DNA of 64,000 nt from Endocalyx cinctus (GCA_001600455.1 BCKC01000002.1:1488001-1552000), one strand, 5' to 3'; positions 23,127 to 35,129 are shown, numbered from the stretch's first letter. A program made the numbers and translations. Notes: generated by a model not told the origin, from the sequence alone.

Positions 23127-26100
23127 ATGGCACCCGGTCCTAGGACGCCTAGGCCAGCGACTGGCATGCGACCACGTGGTAGACCGAGGTCGGTCGCGAC
23201 CACCACCATCGGACGTCGCGCTCGGAGCGCTAACGCCAACATCGTGGCTGCCACCGAACCCCCATTAAAACGAAGAAGATATGTACCTGGTGGCCCAGGC
23301 GGAGGTGGTCGGTTCGTAGAAACCTCCCTTGAAGATGCGACTACTCCCGCTACCGCTACAACTACTGGCCGGAGGGCGCGTCAGACTCTGACTAACGGTG
23401 CCACCTCCTCCCCCCTCTACCCCCCTCGGCGCGAACGAAGTACCCGCACTCGAACCTCTACCAGAGTCGATCCCGATGACGAGATGCAAATCAGCTCCGC
23501 TGCTGCCGTAGCCGCCGCCGTCGTTCAAAGCGAAGGTTACAAACCTCGAGAAGAGCGAGGCTGGGAAGAGTTCCACCCAAACCTAGATATCGAGACGACA
23601 TTCATGCTATTCCATGCCGACGACGTCGATGGAGTTGCGAGATCCGTGCCTGCCACACCGTCCGGAATCCTTCCTACCACCGATACGAATGATAATACTA
23701 GTCCATCCAAAAATCAAAACCCCGCCTCCGCTTCTAATACGCCGGCTGCTCAGCCCGGTAGCGTTATCGTACCTATCTCTGGGCTCGTATCAGTCACGCC
23801 CACTAGAAGACGTGGTGGCCGCCAACCGAGAGATTCATTATATGCGACACGTCCGGATGCCCCCGTTGTCCCCAACACCCCTACTCCCCTGCCCATTCAG
23901 GGTCAAAATACTAAGGAAAAGCTGGATCTTAAACTTCCATCATACAGAAAGAGGGACAGCGTAGCACTATTTGAAAGTAGATCATTCGGACAGGCTCGCT
24001 ACGTCGAAAAGGCTATGATGAATATTGGCTATCAGGAGAGCGATAACTATATCCGGCCTGATCAAAGATTGATCAAGTCAAACGATGCAAATGTTGAAGA
24101 GGAACCCGATAACTCGACCAATTTTAAAGTCGACGGAGATTCTTCGAACCATGCGACCAGTAATCTTGGTCGGGTTGAATATGATATGGACGAGCAGGAC
24201 GACATGTGGTTAGAAGCTTATAACGCCCATCGTAAAGAACAAGGCTGGAATGTGATCAATCGCGAAATCTTTGAGATTACCATCACTAAGATTGAAAAGG
24301 AATGGCATGCGTTGGAAAAAAGAATACCAAAGCCCAATCCGAAGCCGCCCCAAACTCACCGCCCCCGATCAAGTTCTGCTGCGGCGGTGAACGGGGAGCC
24401 TCAAGCCGGGGAAGAACAGGATAGTAAATGTGCTATCTGCGACGATGGTGATTGCGAAAACACAAATGCAATTGTTTTTTGCGACGGTTGCGATCTTGCT
24501 GTCCATCAGGAATGTTATGGGGTTCCATTTATCCCCGAAGGGCAGTGGTTGTGCAGAAAATGCCAATTGATTGGACGTGGAGTTCCGGTTAGTAATTGCC
24601 TTATTGGATCATTATTTATTGAAATCAGGATGCTAACAAAAGCTAAATAGACTTGCATTTTCTGCCCCAGCTCAGACGGAGCTTTCAAGCAAACTAATTC
24701 CTCTAAATGGGCTCACCTTCTCTGCGCTATGTGGATCCCCGAGGTCACGCTTGGCAACCATACATTCATGGAACCGGTGATGGATGTGGATAAAGTCCCC
24801 AAACCTCGCTGGAGACTCACTTGTTACATTTGCAATCAACAGATGGGAGCCTGTATACAATGTGGAAATAAAGCTTGCTACCAGGCCTTCCACGTAACTT
24901 GTGCTCGTCGCGCTCGTCTGTTCCTTCGGATGAAGAATAGCTCGGGGGCCTTGGATGTTCTCGACAACAGCCCCAATCTCAAGGCACTATGCGATAAGCA
25001 CTGTCCCACCGAGTATGCCAAAGAAAACGATGTAGTACAAGCTACGAAGAAAGCAAAGAAATTTTTCAAAAAGACGATGCGGGGTCGCATATGGGCCAGT
25101 AGCCAAGCTAGTGCTATGGCTCTCGCGCAATCACATCGCAATGCAATTGGCGATCAGCTGCTCGATGAATCTCAGATAGCAGGAGCTAAACTCTCGGCTG
25201 TCCTCGGAGATAAAAAGGGTCAGCCAGGTCGACCCATCTGGAAGCTTCCCTCGGGAGCCCCCGTTATTCCTCAGGCCGTCTTCGAGATTGTTGAGGCGTC
25301 GTTGCTGCGTTTTAGTTTATATAAACGTAAGGAGTTCATTAGCGACGCTTGTCGATACTGGACTTTGAAGCGTGAGATGCGACGCGGCGCTGCTCTTCTC
25401 AAGCGGCTTCAGCTCCAGATGGAGAGTTTCACCTCCATGGAGCTTACCCGGCGTAATTTCGCCGCCATGGGTCCGTCTGGAAAGGCACGCCTTTCTAGAA
25501 GGATCGAGTTTGCTCAGACTCTTCTTGAAGATCTAGAACAGCTAAGGAGTATGTCTCAGCAAGTGGTAGAGAGAGAGAGGAACAAGCTAGAAGCTGCCGA
25601 GATGGAGCAGGACTTCGTCGATACCTGCTATTTCCCGGTGCACAAAATGCTCCCCGCGGTTGTTGAAAAATCGCTTTCGTGAGTACACCTTTAGAAAGAA
25701 AAATGACGTACTTTTGAATTTACTAACCAAATATTTGCATAGATTGGATAAGAATTTATTTCACGATGAACTTCTCAAGCTACAGTCCAAGGTCGAGGAG
25801 CGTGTATATACCAGCACCCACGCATTCGCCCTTGAACTCTGCGCGGTTATTAATATGGGTATCAATACAGAGCCAGCTTCTCAACCGGAGCCACAGGACA
25901 AGCTTAAGCCTGTTCCTCCAACGCCCTTGAAGCATGATTTCGCCGACTATCGAGATCGGAAAAGACTTGGAAAGCGAATACTTAAATCCGTTCAGCCACA
26001 ATTGGAAACTGCCCTGCACTTAGAGGCGGAAATAACTTCCAAGTCCTTCGAGACGTTGAAGTATGAGATGGAGGGTATGATAGAGGCAAGCATCGAGTTG

Positions 26101-26865
26101 CGACATCAGGCTCCCTCTCGTGCACATACCGAAGCAGAGCATAGTCAAGATGTCATAATGGTTGACGCATCGGCTGCGGAGATCACAGTCGGCGGACAAG
26201 CTGATGGGGGTGTTTCCAGCGCGGTGGATAACCAAGGTGACGTGACGATGACAGATACCAACGCTCAGCCTACGCATGCAGAAGAGAACATCGAAGTTGA
26301 TACATCTGGTCTCGAGACTGATAGTAAAGACCAGATCTTGGCTCCAGTCACGGAATCGGCGACGGAGCAGGATGCTGGGAAAGAAGAGACCAAGCCTACT
26401 TCTTCCGTCGATGGAATGCACTCTTTCGACACGCCGCCAGGGACAAATGGATATGTCACTGCCATGTCTTCACAGCCAGGGCCACCTACTCCACCACAGT
26501 CAAATGGAAGCTTGGGACACCAGCCTACCGATACGTTGACGGATGGTGGGGTTATATGGTACCTGAGAGAATTTGAGCTCGAAGGTACTTCGGCTGTTCG
26601 AGAGCCGTGGCAGGGACGAGATGCAGTACGAAGCCTGAGCGAGGAACTTACCGATATCGATGACGATGAGCTTAAGGGGCTCGGCGTCGAGATAAACGAA
26701 GATAGTATTACCGCCTCACCGGCCAACACGTCCAAGGTTTCTGGAACTCCTGGAACGACTAGTATTGCACCGCCTGCTCCCGAAGAAGTCAGCACGACTA
26801 TTAGTCCGACGAAGAAGGTGGTCAAGTCTAAGAAGCGCAAAACAACCTACCGAGCTCGCCGGTAA
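23127..26865 (+). CDS. NTO1: PHD-finger histone reader of the NuA3 acetyltransferase complex (BRPF-like)
   Basis: Three exons: 23127-24587, 24651-25678 and 25743-26865, with 63- and 64-bp introns, each with a clear branch site (TGCTAAC, ACTAACC); 1,203 aa. ATG 23127 has an A/T-hook-like start (RPRGRPRS) and good context; an in-frame ATG at 23091 would add 12 residues. Residues about 265-430 match the Enhancer-of-polycomb-like region (YVEKAMMNIGYQESDNY, then YDMDEQDDMWLEAYN). A canonical PHD finger follows (CAICDDGDCENTNAIVFCDGC ... HQECYG ... WLCRKC, about 434-480). After the first intron comes the extended PHD zinc knuckle (CIFCPSSDGAFKQT ... WAHLLCAMWIPE ... CYICNQQMGACIQC ... FHVTCARRARL). 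This PHD-knuckle-PHD arrangement defines BRPF1/Nto1, which binds histone H3 and anchors the Sas3-type acetyltransferase in the nucleus. There is no bromodomain, as in other fungal Nto1. The C-terminal ~300 residues are acidic and disordered, with a basic tail (KKRKTTYRARR). Confidence 0.93.
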
Positions 26866-27060
26866 ATATTATACGAGGACCCCCTGGCGGAGTGTCTTGC
26901 GGCTTGTCGGATGTTGTTTGTAACAAAAAGAAGAAGAAAAAAACATTTTGCTACTAATTCTGTTCATTCCCCTTTCTACTATATTTCACTTTCTTTCGTA
27001 CCTTTTTTTTTCCCCCTTTGATTTGTTCCGCAAACAATTCAGTTTCACTTTCATTCTATT

Positions 27061-27061
<1 letters not shown>

Positions 27062-27116
<55 letters not shown>
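27062..27116. repeat. (ATTT)n microsatellite
   Basis: About thirteen TTTA units in nearly perfect tandem, 200 bp after the NTO1 stop codon, presumably within or just past its 3' end. Confidence 0.95.
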
Positions 27117-27118
<2 letters not shown>

Positions 27119-28549
27119 TTTTCCCGCGCAGGTTTGGGAGGACACTATCCTTTCTGGCCGGAGTTTCGGGATGATGCTAATTTGAGACTGGGTGGTTGAA
27201 CTTTGACACATCTCAAATGTTTTACTAATTTTTTACAACGGAGTACACGGTGGCGCGAATGAGAGGCTCGCGACGGGAAACACGGCGTTGACGGATTTTC
27301 TACTCGTTGGCCGGAGAAGAGAAAAAGTAGATAGGGGAAGTGAGAACTTTTTCTCTAGATTACAACTGTTATCGTTCAATTTCTTGCGACGTATGTGCTT
27401 GCGGTGGTCCGGACGCTGATGTATTCAATTCTGCCGAGTTTACATTACAATTTTTATTACGCTGTATGCAATAAATATTGGTAGAATATTTTGATTTTTC
27501 TTTTTTGTTCATGTCGAAAGAGTGTGCCAGAGAGAGAAGAAGATGGAATGTTACGTTCAAAGTCATTCATGTTACTATAGAATAACACCTCCAAGAAGAC
27601 TAATAATTCAAGAGACTACCTGATCAAATCAACGAGTCAGTATACTAGCTCGGTGTAAGCAAAGCTCACGAATGTCTGATCGTCGCGGGAAGCTCGAGAT
27701 CTACGAAGGCTCTTCAAGCGTCATATATATATTTCTCTCAATGAACTAACTAGACTGAGGCTGAATCCGGTTACTCAGCAGGTAGATTACGGTAGCCTAA
27801 GTAAATATCCTAACCTACCGTAGGAACTCGTTTAATTTGATGGGTTAGGGGAACAAAGAGAGAAAACTGGTAGGTTGAAATCGAAAACGCATAAGCCAAT
27901 CAAACCAAAGAGATGCTAGAGAGAAAAAAAAAAAAAAAAAAAAAAAGCCAACGGATGCTTCAACGGAGTTCTCATGGTGTAATCACCGACGTTGGGGACG
28001 AAGTTGCCACCGGGTAGTCACAGGGAGGGTTACCAACTGTCTCTGCGTTCGGCGATCTACTTTGACAGATATTAGGAGGTGTCTTTGATATATGTATACT
28101 ACTAAACTCGGCCAGTAATCGTACGCCGTTTACCCTATCGGTCTTTATACTCTACGTGCATAGTAATAAAGTATACGGCTAATATTAGTTGGATGTTGGA
28201 GAAAAGTTCTTTAAGGCTGAGTCAAGTCTAATATAGCGTCGATTTTCGGACTGAGTGGTATCAAATAAAGATCGATGGAAGCACGTGGGGATCGGATGGT
28301 CCAAGCTGGGTACATACATTTAAACGAACGATTTCTTTTTTCCCACCTTGATTGAAAAAAAAAAAAAAAAAAAAGAGAATTCAATAAATAAAAGACGGTG
28401 TTTTCGGCATGTTGATGTGCCGGAGGAGGCTTGGGAGCTTTAGTACAAGTAGTTTGTAGAGGTCATTTTAGGTGTTCTCTCCTTTGTCTTCTGATCATTG
28501 GCGAGTCGTAATCTATGATGATATCCGTAGGATTTGGTATTCTTAGGGT

Positions 28550-29220
28550 TTTGGATTTTGGATTTTTTTGCCAAGGTACTCGATGACTTGATTACCTAGC
28601 AGCCTACATAGATGGTTAAGCTTATGCCAACCTGGACTTCTCTCTTACCTTTTTATCTTTCTCTCTTTTTAATATACAACGTGTCTATCCGTAAAACGGT
28701 CTACTGTTATAAACTTAATACATACTAAGCTTCTAGAAGTATCAAAGTCTAATACCGTAGGTTAGGTCCCTTAAAAAAATGATTTTAGTACAGTACGGTA
28801 GGTGCTGAATATATTAGGTTGGCCTGGTTGGTTAGACTTTAGTAGGGTATGTACTACTTACTAAGGGTCCTGGGGTCCTAAATAAACTTCTTAAAAGGTT
28901 AACCCCGCTACCCGTCATACTAATTGATTGATTGATTAATAGGCCTACCTAGTGTACTAAAGGTACCTAAGCTACCTAAGCTGTTCTGGCTGTTTAAGTA
29001 ACGTAACTTGGTGACTACTGTACCGTAGATGTAAGCTTAAGTAGGTACTTACGGAGACAGTAGGTACTAATCCCAAGTAGTAACCTAGGTAACTGCCTAC
29101 CTACTTAAGTACCTAGGTAAGCTGCTAAGGTAACCGAGTCTTTAAGGGTAATTAATCTACTTACTTACCTACTACAGTATGTGTTGTATGTATTGTATGG
29201 TAGGACTTGTGTAAAAAGAA
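28550..29220. repeat. Degenerate TAGGTA / TACCTAGGTA low-complexity block
   Basis: Dense short words built from TAGGTA, TACCTA, AAGTAC and CTTAAG, including the palindromic core CCTAGG at about 29083 and 29112. The units are not in a fixed-length tandem array. Confidence 0.6.
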
Positions 29221-29360
29221 TGTCAGGTACGAGGTCCTTTTGGATCTCATCGAGATCATGATGTAGTTCTAATCATTTATTAACCAATTAAATGAATAAA
29301 TGAATAAATGCTTACTTCTTTTTTTCCATCTTCAAAGAAAACTGTTGATTATTAGTAGCT

Positions 29361-29484
29361 AGCTGGAGTATAAGCCACNCCAGCCACATCACCAGCCACA
29401 GGCTGGTGTATGTGGCCAGTGCGGAGCTGGCCTGTACGCCAGCTCACTTACACTCGAAATAATTCTGACTAGCAGAATTATTTC
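29361..29484. repeat. Compact cluster of nested and adjacent inverted repeats
   Basis: An outer 9-nt pair (29366-29374 with 29447-29455, eight of nine matching) encloses two hairpins. Hairpin A has arms 29380-29397 and 29401-29416, a 3-nt loop and one bulge. Hairpin B has perfect 8-nt arms 29424-29431 and 29438-29445 with a 6-nt loop. Directly abutting is hairpin C, with perfect 12-nt arms 29456-29467 and 29473-29484 and loop ACTAG. A further 7-nt inverted repeat lies at 29525-29542. The GC-rich hairpins stand out from AT-rich surroundings. Could be a small non-autonomous mobile element or a structured RNA. Confidence 0.7.
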
Positions 29485-30509
29485 ACAACATCAACAACAA
29501 TAATAACTTCATTTTTCAGAACAGTAAAATCTTACGATTTTAACCCAACAAAAACCGTTAGTAAAATACCCCTCCTCCTCTTCCCGGCTTCTTAGCGTAC
29601 CTAATTATAATTACTGGACAATTAACAATTAACATACTACGTCAGGACTTTTACTAGATCCAGTACTAATCATCATCAATACAACCCATAAGCTTTTTTA
29701 TTCCAATAAATCCCCTTACGAAAATTTCATATAGAGGAAAATAAAAATAAAATAAAAAAGTTGATGACTTCTACATCTTTTGATCTTCCTCTTACCATGT
29801 CGTGCATTTACCGTCTTCGTAAATACTAATCCTTTTTATTTAAGAAATGTTATAGACTATTAACTCATCATTGAACGCTATTAGGCGTCAATATTTCTTC
29901 CTTTTTTTTATTATATCTTTTTCTATCGCTTCACATCTTTTCCCGGCTTTTTTCAACTCTGACATTTTCCTCGGCTTTATCCTCTTCTTGAAACATCTAT
30001 CATCGCATCATCACACAATAACCTACCCAGCTGCCCAGTTACCTCACTAGCAATTTACCCACTATCCATTTTTGGTATCTATGAACATCTGATCAATCGT
30101 TGACCTCACCTTTTTCTTTTATCTCGCTTTTTTTTTTTTTTTTTTTTCTTCCATCGCCATTTGATCATCATCTTTACTAGGATGATTATGCTAGCGAGGA
30201 CAACTTATGATCTTCATCTTGAAACGCCAACAAGTTATACAACTGTATCTCTTTATTTATTGGAAATCTAAAAAATTATCCTAATTCATATTGTAGACTT
30301 CTGCCCTCTGTTCTGAAGCCTGCGTGAAAATCCTCGTAGAGCTGGCTTTTGGTTACCTTTTCTTATCGGTCCACATATATATACATCAAAGGGACTACTC
30401 TACTCTACCCGCCAGGTATACCTCTCATTCCTTCGGTTTTAGCCGAATAAGCTAGCTCTTAAACTAAAGAAGAAGAAGAAATACTCGAAAAAAAAAAAGA
30501 AACAATTTA

Positions 30510-32354
30510 ATGTCCTCTATTCAGGAGGGCGCCAGTCCCTCGGCCTTTCCTCCTTCTAACCCGTCAGATAGTCCCATCTCTCGGACACCCTGCGAGAAGG
30601 AGGAGACGGCCGTCTCTACTCTCCCAGAAGATGAAAACCAAGTGGAGGGCGCAAAGGTCGATACTCTCCTCGATGCTACCAAAGATGTCCGCCATATAGT
30701 GCGTCTTGTGCAGTGCCAAGTCTGCTCCAACATTTTGCAATATCCCACCACGCTTCCGTGCGGTTATAGCATTTGTAAGGGTTGCATACCGGAAACTTAC
30801 GTGCGAACAAATATATCATGGCCGGGGAACTCAAACCGATTGAAAGGTTTCCATTGTCCTATCTCGGATTGCGGCAAAGAACATGCCCTCGGGGACTGTT
30901 CCACTGACGTCACGTTGAACAAGGCTATATCTGCTATCAAATCCGTCGTCGGAGCCGATCGGACTGCAAACCAACACTCCGATCTCACCATATGCATTAC
31001 GGTCCGGGATCAATGGGCTGTTGCCGGGATTCCTTCCCTCGAGGAAAAGCAGATGGAATCACGAGTGCTGCAAGGCAGTCGGATTTTGGCTACGTACAAG
31101 CTAGTCGAAGAAGGCAAATTAGAATATGCCTCCGAGGTAACATACTCGTCTGTAGGCGCCAGTGAAGAAGATGTCGATGCGATAGATGCCGCACTGTTTA
31201 CGGAAATCAAAAAGACGGTGAGGTTGGAAATGGATTGCCACGTCTGCTACGCCTTACTCCTCGACCCGATAACGACCACCTGCGGTCATACTTTTTGTCG
31301 CCCTTGCCTCCGTCGAGTCTTGCATCACTCGGACCTATGCCCTATCTGCAGACGTCGGTTATGTATCCAAGCACAGGTTAACCCCCTGTCCTTCCCGTCG
31401 AATCACCGAACGAGTCATATGATCGATGGCTTTTGGGCTGATATAGTGGCCCTACGATCACAAAGTCACAGGTTGGAACAGCAAGCCCAGAGACTTGAAC
31501 TGCAAGCAACTCATGGAGGATATGATATCCCCATATTTGTTTGCACCTTGTCGTTTCCGTCAATGCCTACCTTCCTCCACGTGTTCGAGCCGAGATATCG
31601 CTTGATGATTCGGCGCGTGATGGAAGCAGACCAAACCTTTGGCATGGTTTTAGCTACCACGCCGAGAAGTCTTGATGACGCCAATTTTATGCAGATAGGT
31701 ACACTTCTTCGGATTGTAAATATCGAATACTTCGCCGATGGACGTAGTCTTTTGGAAACTAAGGGGGTGTCGCGATTCCGGATAACCGAACACGATTATG
31801 TGGATGGGTACGTTGTCGGTAACGTGGAGAAAATCGACGATATCAGTATTGCGGAAGAGGAGCTGATGGAAGCTTCCGAAACGATGCGTACGCTCGGAGT
31901 ACGACACTTTATCCCCGAGTCGGACGAATCAAATTCTCTCCAATCAGAACCACATTCACCCCTGCCTCGATCGCCCTCTAGCGTGATTTCTCCTGACGAC
32001 CTGAATGCGATGTCGACTCTTGAGCTCGTCGATATCGGTACCAAATTCGTCGAGAGAATGCGAGCACGGAGCGTGCCCTGGCTCGCCTCCCGGGTTCTAC
32101 ACATCTTTGGCGATTGTCCTAGAGATCCGGCAGTTTTCCCTTGGTGGTTGGGTAGCGTATTGCCGGTTAGGGATGAGGAGAAATACAAGCTGTTAGGCAC
32201 GTCGAGTGCCAGGGAACGATTGAAGATATGTTGTACATGGATCCTAGAATGGGAATCTAGTCGATGGTTAGTTCGTTTTGCTTTATCTGATGAGATCCCC
32301 CGACGAATGATCGCTTCCCACTCTCGTCCTATCCCCTACCAAACCCAAAATTGA
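30510..32354 (+). CDS. RING-finger and LON-substrate-binding domain protein (LONRF / CrgA-like)
   Basis: Single exon, 614 aa. An N-terminal RING-like module (about residues 70-130) reads CQVCSNILQYPTTLPCGYSIC and then GFHCPISDCGKEHALGDC; the usual RING histidine after CG is Tyr. A second, canonical C3HC4 RING (about 241-278) reads CHVCYALLLDPITTTCGHTFC and PCLRRVL ... CPICRRRL. From about 341 to 600 comes a LON N-terminal (substrate-binding) domain: IFVCTLSFPSMPTFLHVFEP, then YRLMIRRVMEADQTFGMVL and ETKGVSRFRITEHDYVDGY. No protease domain is present. The order RING-RING-LON is that of animal LONRF proteins and of Mucor CrgA, an E3 ubiquitin ligase regulating carotenogenesis. Predicted role: cytosolic or nuclear E3 ligase; substrate unknown. 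Confidence 0.9.
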   Translation: MSSIQEGASPSAFPPSNPSDSPISRTPCEKEETAVSTLPEDENQVEGAKVDTLLDATKDVRHIVRLVQCQVCSNILQYPTTLPCGYSICKGCIPETYVRTNISWPGNSNRLKGFHCPISDCGKEHALGDCSTDVTLNKAISAIKSVVGADRTANQHSDLTICITVRDQWAVAGIPSLEEKQMESRVLQGSRILATYKLVEEGKLEYASEVTYSSVGASEEDVDAIDAALFTEIKKTVRLEMDCHVCYALLLDPITTTCGHTFCRPCLRRVLHHSDLCPICRRRLCIQAQVNPLSFPSNHRTSHMIDGFWADIVALRSQSHRLEQQAQRLELQATHGGYDIPIFVCTLSFPSMPTFLHVFEPRYRLMIRRVMEADQTFGMVLATTPRSLDDANFMQIGTLLRIVNIEYFADGRSLLETKGVSRFRITEHDYVDGYVVGNVEKIDDISIAEEELMEASETMRTLGVRHFIPESDESNSLQSEPHSPLPRSPSSVISPDDLNAMSTLELVDIGTKFVERMRARSVPWLASRVLHIFGDCPRDPAVFPWWLGSVLPVRDEEKYKLLGTSSARERLKICCTWILEWESSRWLVRFALSDEIPRRMIASHSRPIPYQTQN

Positions 32355-33394
32355 GTGCCGGCGATAACACCCTCTCAGACTTTTATCCCTTTTTCTTTTT
32401 CTTTTTCTCTCTTTCTTTTCCCCCAATTCTTCTCATATTTTTTTTGTCTAGGTAGTTATTGGTCAATAGCACTGAATCTGCTACAGATAAAAAGGTGTTT
32501 GATTGTTGACGGATCTCTTGCAATTTGTTTCTCTATTATAGGACTATTTCCGACTGCCGGGTCCTATGACCGCGAATCGTCTTCCACCTTTTCCACACCA
32601 TCACATTGAACATCGCCTAAGCCAATATATCGGGATATATGGCTTTATTCTTAAATATTGAAAGCAAGTTATACGGCATTTATTATATAGTTGCAATTTA
32701 GGAGCATGGGCGTTTTGAACGGTTAGGCATTGCTGTATAGCATTATCGATTATGATCATACTAGTGATACCACTACTGCGATTCATTTTTGTTTATTCAT
32801 TTGGGGTATGTTTATTGACTTGGATGCTTTCGTCATTTGTTTGTTCTAGCACTGACGCGGGGAGACGTCATGGAGAGGAAGGATTGGTGGAAATTTGCAT
32901 ATACTGTTGTTACTTGGACTTCTTGTCATGTAATTGGAAATGAATAACTATATTAAGTTACTACTGTCCTGAGACGGAGAACATTTGTAACCAATCTCTA
33001 AATTCATGCGATGATTACTCAAACTTATAAAGCCTTCTCCACGTATGCATGGTCTCTTCATCTGATAGTGTACGCTGATCTTATATCCGTTTCTAACGGC
33101 TACATCGGCCAAAGATTAGCCGGTATATTTATTCTGTCGTTGCTAGAAGAAATGGTATAGTCATATATTTGCTACTATACACATCCATATGTATATCCCT
33201 TAAGGCAAGCCCTGTCTTAAGTATGAAAATGCAAACATCTAGTCTTCATAACCCCCACGCCCCCTTCCCCCCTCCTTTCTTATCTATACCTTCTATGGAG
33301 AAAATCAAGTAACAAAACGAAGCAAACATGACTTGAAACCCATGGATGTCGCCAACCGAATCACAAGGTCTCTGTTATTTATGTATTTATTTAT
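32355..33394. other. Convergent 3' intergenic region
   Basis: A 1-kb AT-rich spacer between the plus-strand RING/LON gene and the minus-strand methyltransferase, which end toward each other. No gene is seen; the 60-80-codon frames lack any domain. Confidence 0.6.
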
Positions 33395-34443
33395 TTAGTT
33401 TGGCTTTAAAGCAAAGGTCCGTACCGGCAGCAATTCGTCGGGGAATCCGTGCTGCAGTTCCGTCTTGATTATCCTCAATCCGGCATTTTCGAATATTCGT
33501 CTAAAAGTCTCTTCCTGTCTAACGTATAGTGATTTTTTAAGTTTTTATGGTTTGAGTGTTTTTAACGGCAAAAAAAAAAAAAAAAGTTCTGCACTCACCT
33601 CGTAACGCTACTATCCAACAAATCAAAAACGTCCTCTCCGAGGGTACTTAGATTCTCCTTCATAACGATGATACCACCTCCTCCTCCGGTCTCCCCTTCG
33701 CCGGCGCGCGTCAAGACGGATTTACACCGGACGAGAAACTCCTCGAGCTGAGAATCGGTGAGGTGACCTACGCACCACTGAATCCATACGAGGTCGTACG
33801 TGATCTCTTGCTCCCCTCCTTCTGGAAACGGTCGCCATTCCTCTAACCCGACGTTGAAGACGCGGTCGACGCCCTCGCACCCGCGGAGCCGGTCGGTGAA
33901 CTTTTCGATGGGCTCGATCACGTCTACCGTTTCGGATATGTCGAGGAGGAGACCGCGGGTGATGCGGCCGATGCTAGAAGGGAAGAAAGAAGAAAAACAG
34001 ATCATTAAAAGATGGACTCTTTTTCTTTAATATTCTCTCTCTTTTCTGCTTTTCCTTTTTCTTTCTTTCCTGTCCTTTCCCCTTGGATCGATGGGATGAT
34101 ACACCTCACGTAGGCATAATTCTCTGCCTTCCCCCAATCTTCTTCCTCCCCCTTCATTTAAAATGAAAAAAAGATTGGGATGCGTACACAGAACAAGAAG
34201 AAGAAGAACTTACCCAGCACCCCCTTCCAAAGCCCTCCTAACGACCTTTTCCGACCCGGACGCCTGCGTCGAACGACGACGTCCCAGGCCCAGCTTAGCG
34301 AGGAAACTCCTCGAGCTACGCAGGTCTACTCTCGAAACCCTCGAATAGCCTCCCAGCATGCCGTTATCGTCGGCGTCGACGCCTTGCCAATACTCCCTCC
34401 CGTCGTCGGGGCTGATTCTTGAATCCGCCGAGGCTTTCACCAT
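33395..34443 (-). CDS. Alpha-N-terminal protein methyltransferase (METTL11A/Tae1-like)
   Basis: Three exons on the minus strand: 34443-34214, 33973-33599 and 33518-33395, with introns of 240 and 80 bp; 242 aa. The N-terminus carries DGREYWQGVDADDNGMLGGY, the substrate-recognition helix of the family. The S-adenosylmethionine loop ALEGGAGIGRITRGLLLD is assembled exactly across the first splice. Then come DVIEPIEKF, the NTM1 hallmark DLVWIQWCVGHLTD, and the C-terminal RTFALKP. The enzyme trimethylates or dimethylates the free N-terminus of proteins beginning (Met)-X-Pro-Lys after Met removal; ribosomal proteins are the yeast targets. For the last intron I chose the acceptor TTAG because it continues RQEETFRRIFENAG, the family sequence, and reaches a stop after RTFALKPN. 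The second intron contains a run of about 15 T (sense strand). Confidence 0.93.
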
Positions 34444-35129
34444 CTTTTTTCTCTTTTTTTCTTTTTCTTGGGAACTAAAAACCGAAGCTTCTTGTTAATA
34501 GAGGAATTTTTCTTCAATTAGGGATCTTTTATTTTTTATTTTCCCAAAAGAGAAATTTCATACCTGGTACAAAAAGTAATAAGCTGTTTAACGACTTGAA
34601 GTATTATTTACCCTGAGAAAAAAAAAATAAATAAAGTTGTAGTATAAAGAAAGTTGACGAGTAGGTCGATTTTATGTACGTATCCGCTTTCGAGGGTTTC
34701 CAGTCCCATCGTGAGTTGAATGTGCGCACGGACCATGGTGAATACTTAATGAGTCAATCAGGGGGGGACCTGGGGGAACTTAGGGGATCTACTGGATGTC
34801 TGCATGTCCGCATGTCCACGGGTATCTCATTCCATCGTTACCTTTCTCATAGATATTAAATAGAAGTTTCTAGTGAATATGTTTCAAAATCCGTATGAAA
34901 ACGGCTTAAAATTTTCAATGAATTTGTAGAAAAGAATTATATCTATCTATCTGATATTTCGATGAATCAACTTTCATCTCAAAAGGATATCTCTTTTTTT
35001 TTTGGTCTAAAAAATAACACACCTGAGGTCTAAGAATAATTTGGTTCTTAACCCATAATATATAACTATGTTGTTTTTCAAAAAGAAGAAGAAAAAACAA
35101 GTTCACAGTGACTCCAGCGACGGTTTTGT
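34444..35129. promoter_or_regulatory. Spacer: methyltransferase promoter and YPP1 3' flank
   Basis: A 686-bp interval between two minus-strand genes in tandem. It presumably contains the YPP1 terminator (right side) and the methyltransferase promoter (left side, pyrimidine-rich). No further gene is seen. Confidence 0.45.

Larger units (their letters stand above)
26866..30509. other. 3.6-kb repeat-rich spacer
   Basis: No gene is seen. Contents in order: an (ATTT)n microsatellite, long A runs near 27924-27946 and 28354-28372, a TAGGTA-type low-complexity block (about 28.55-29.2 kb), a cluster of inverted repeats (29.36-29.48 kb), and a long pyrimidine-rich stretch (29.9-30.5 kb) that is probably the leader and promoter of the RING/LON gene. 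A 29-codon upstream frame starts at 30182; whether it is transcribed cannot be seen. Position 29379 is an undetermined base. Confidence 0.6.

Noticed and set aside
29361..29484. Reading the inverted-repeat cluster as a tRNA or tRNA-derived SINE
   Set aside because: No B-box (GGTTCGANTCC) or anticodon-arm arrangement can be fitted.
30182..30271. 29-codon upstream open frame before the RING/LON gene
   Set aside because: It is not known whether this region is in the mRNA; many ATGs occur by chance in 300 bp of leader.
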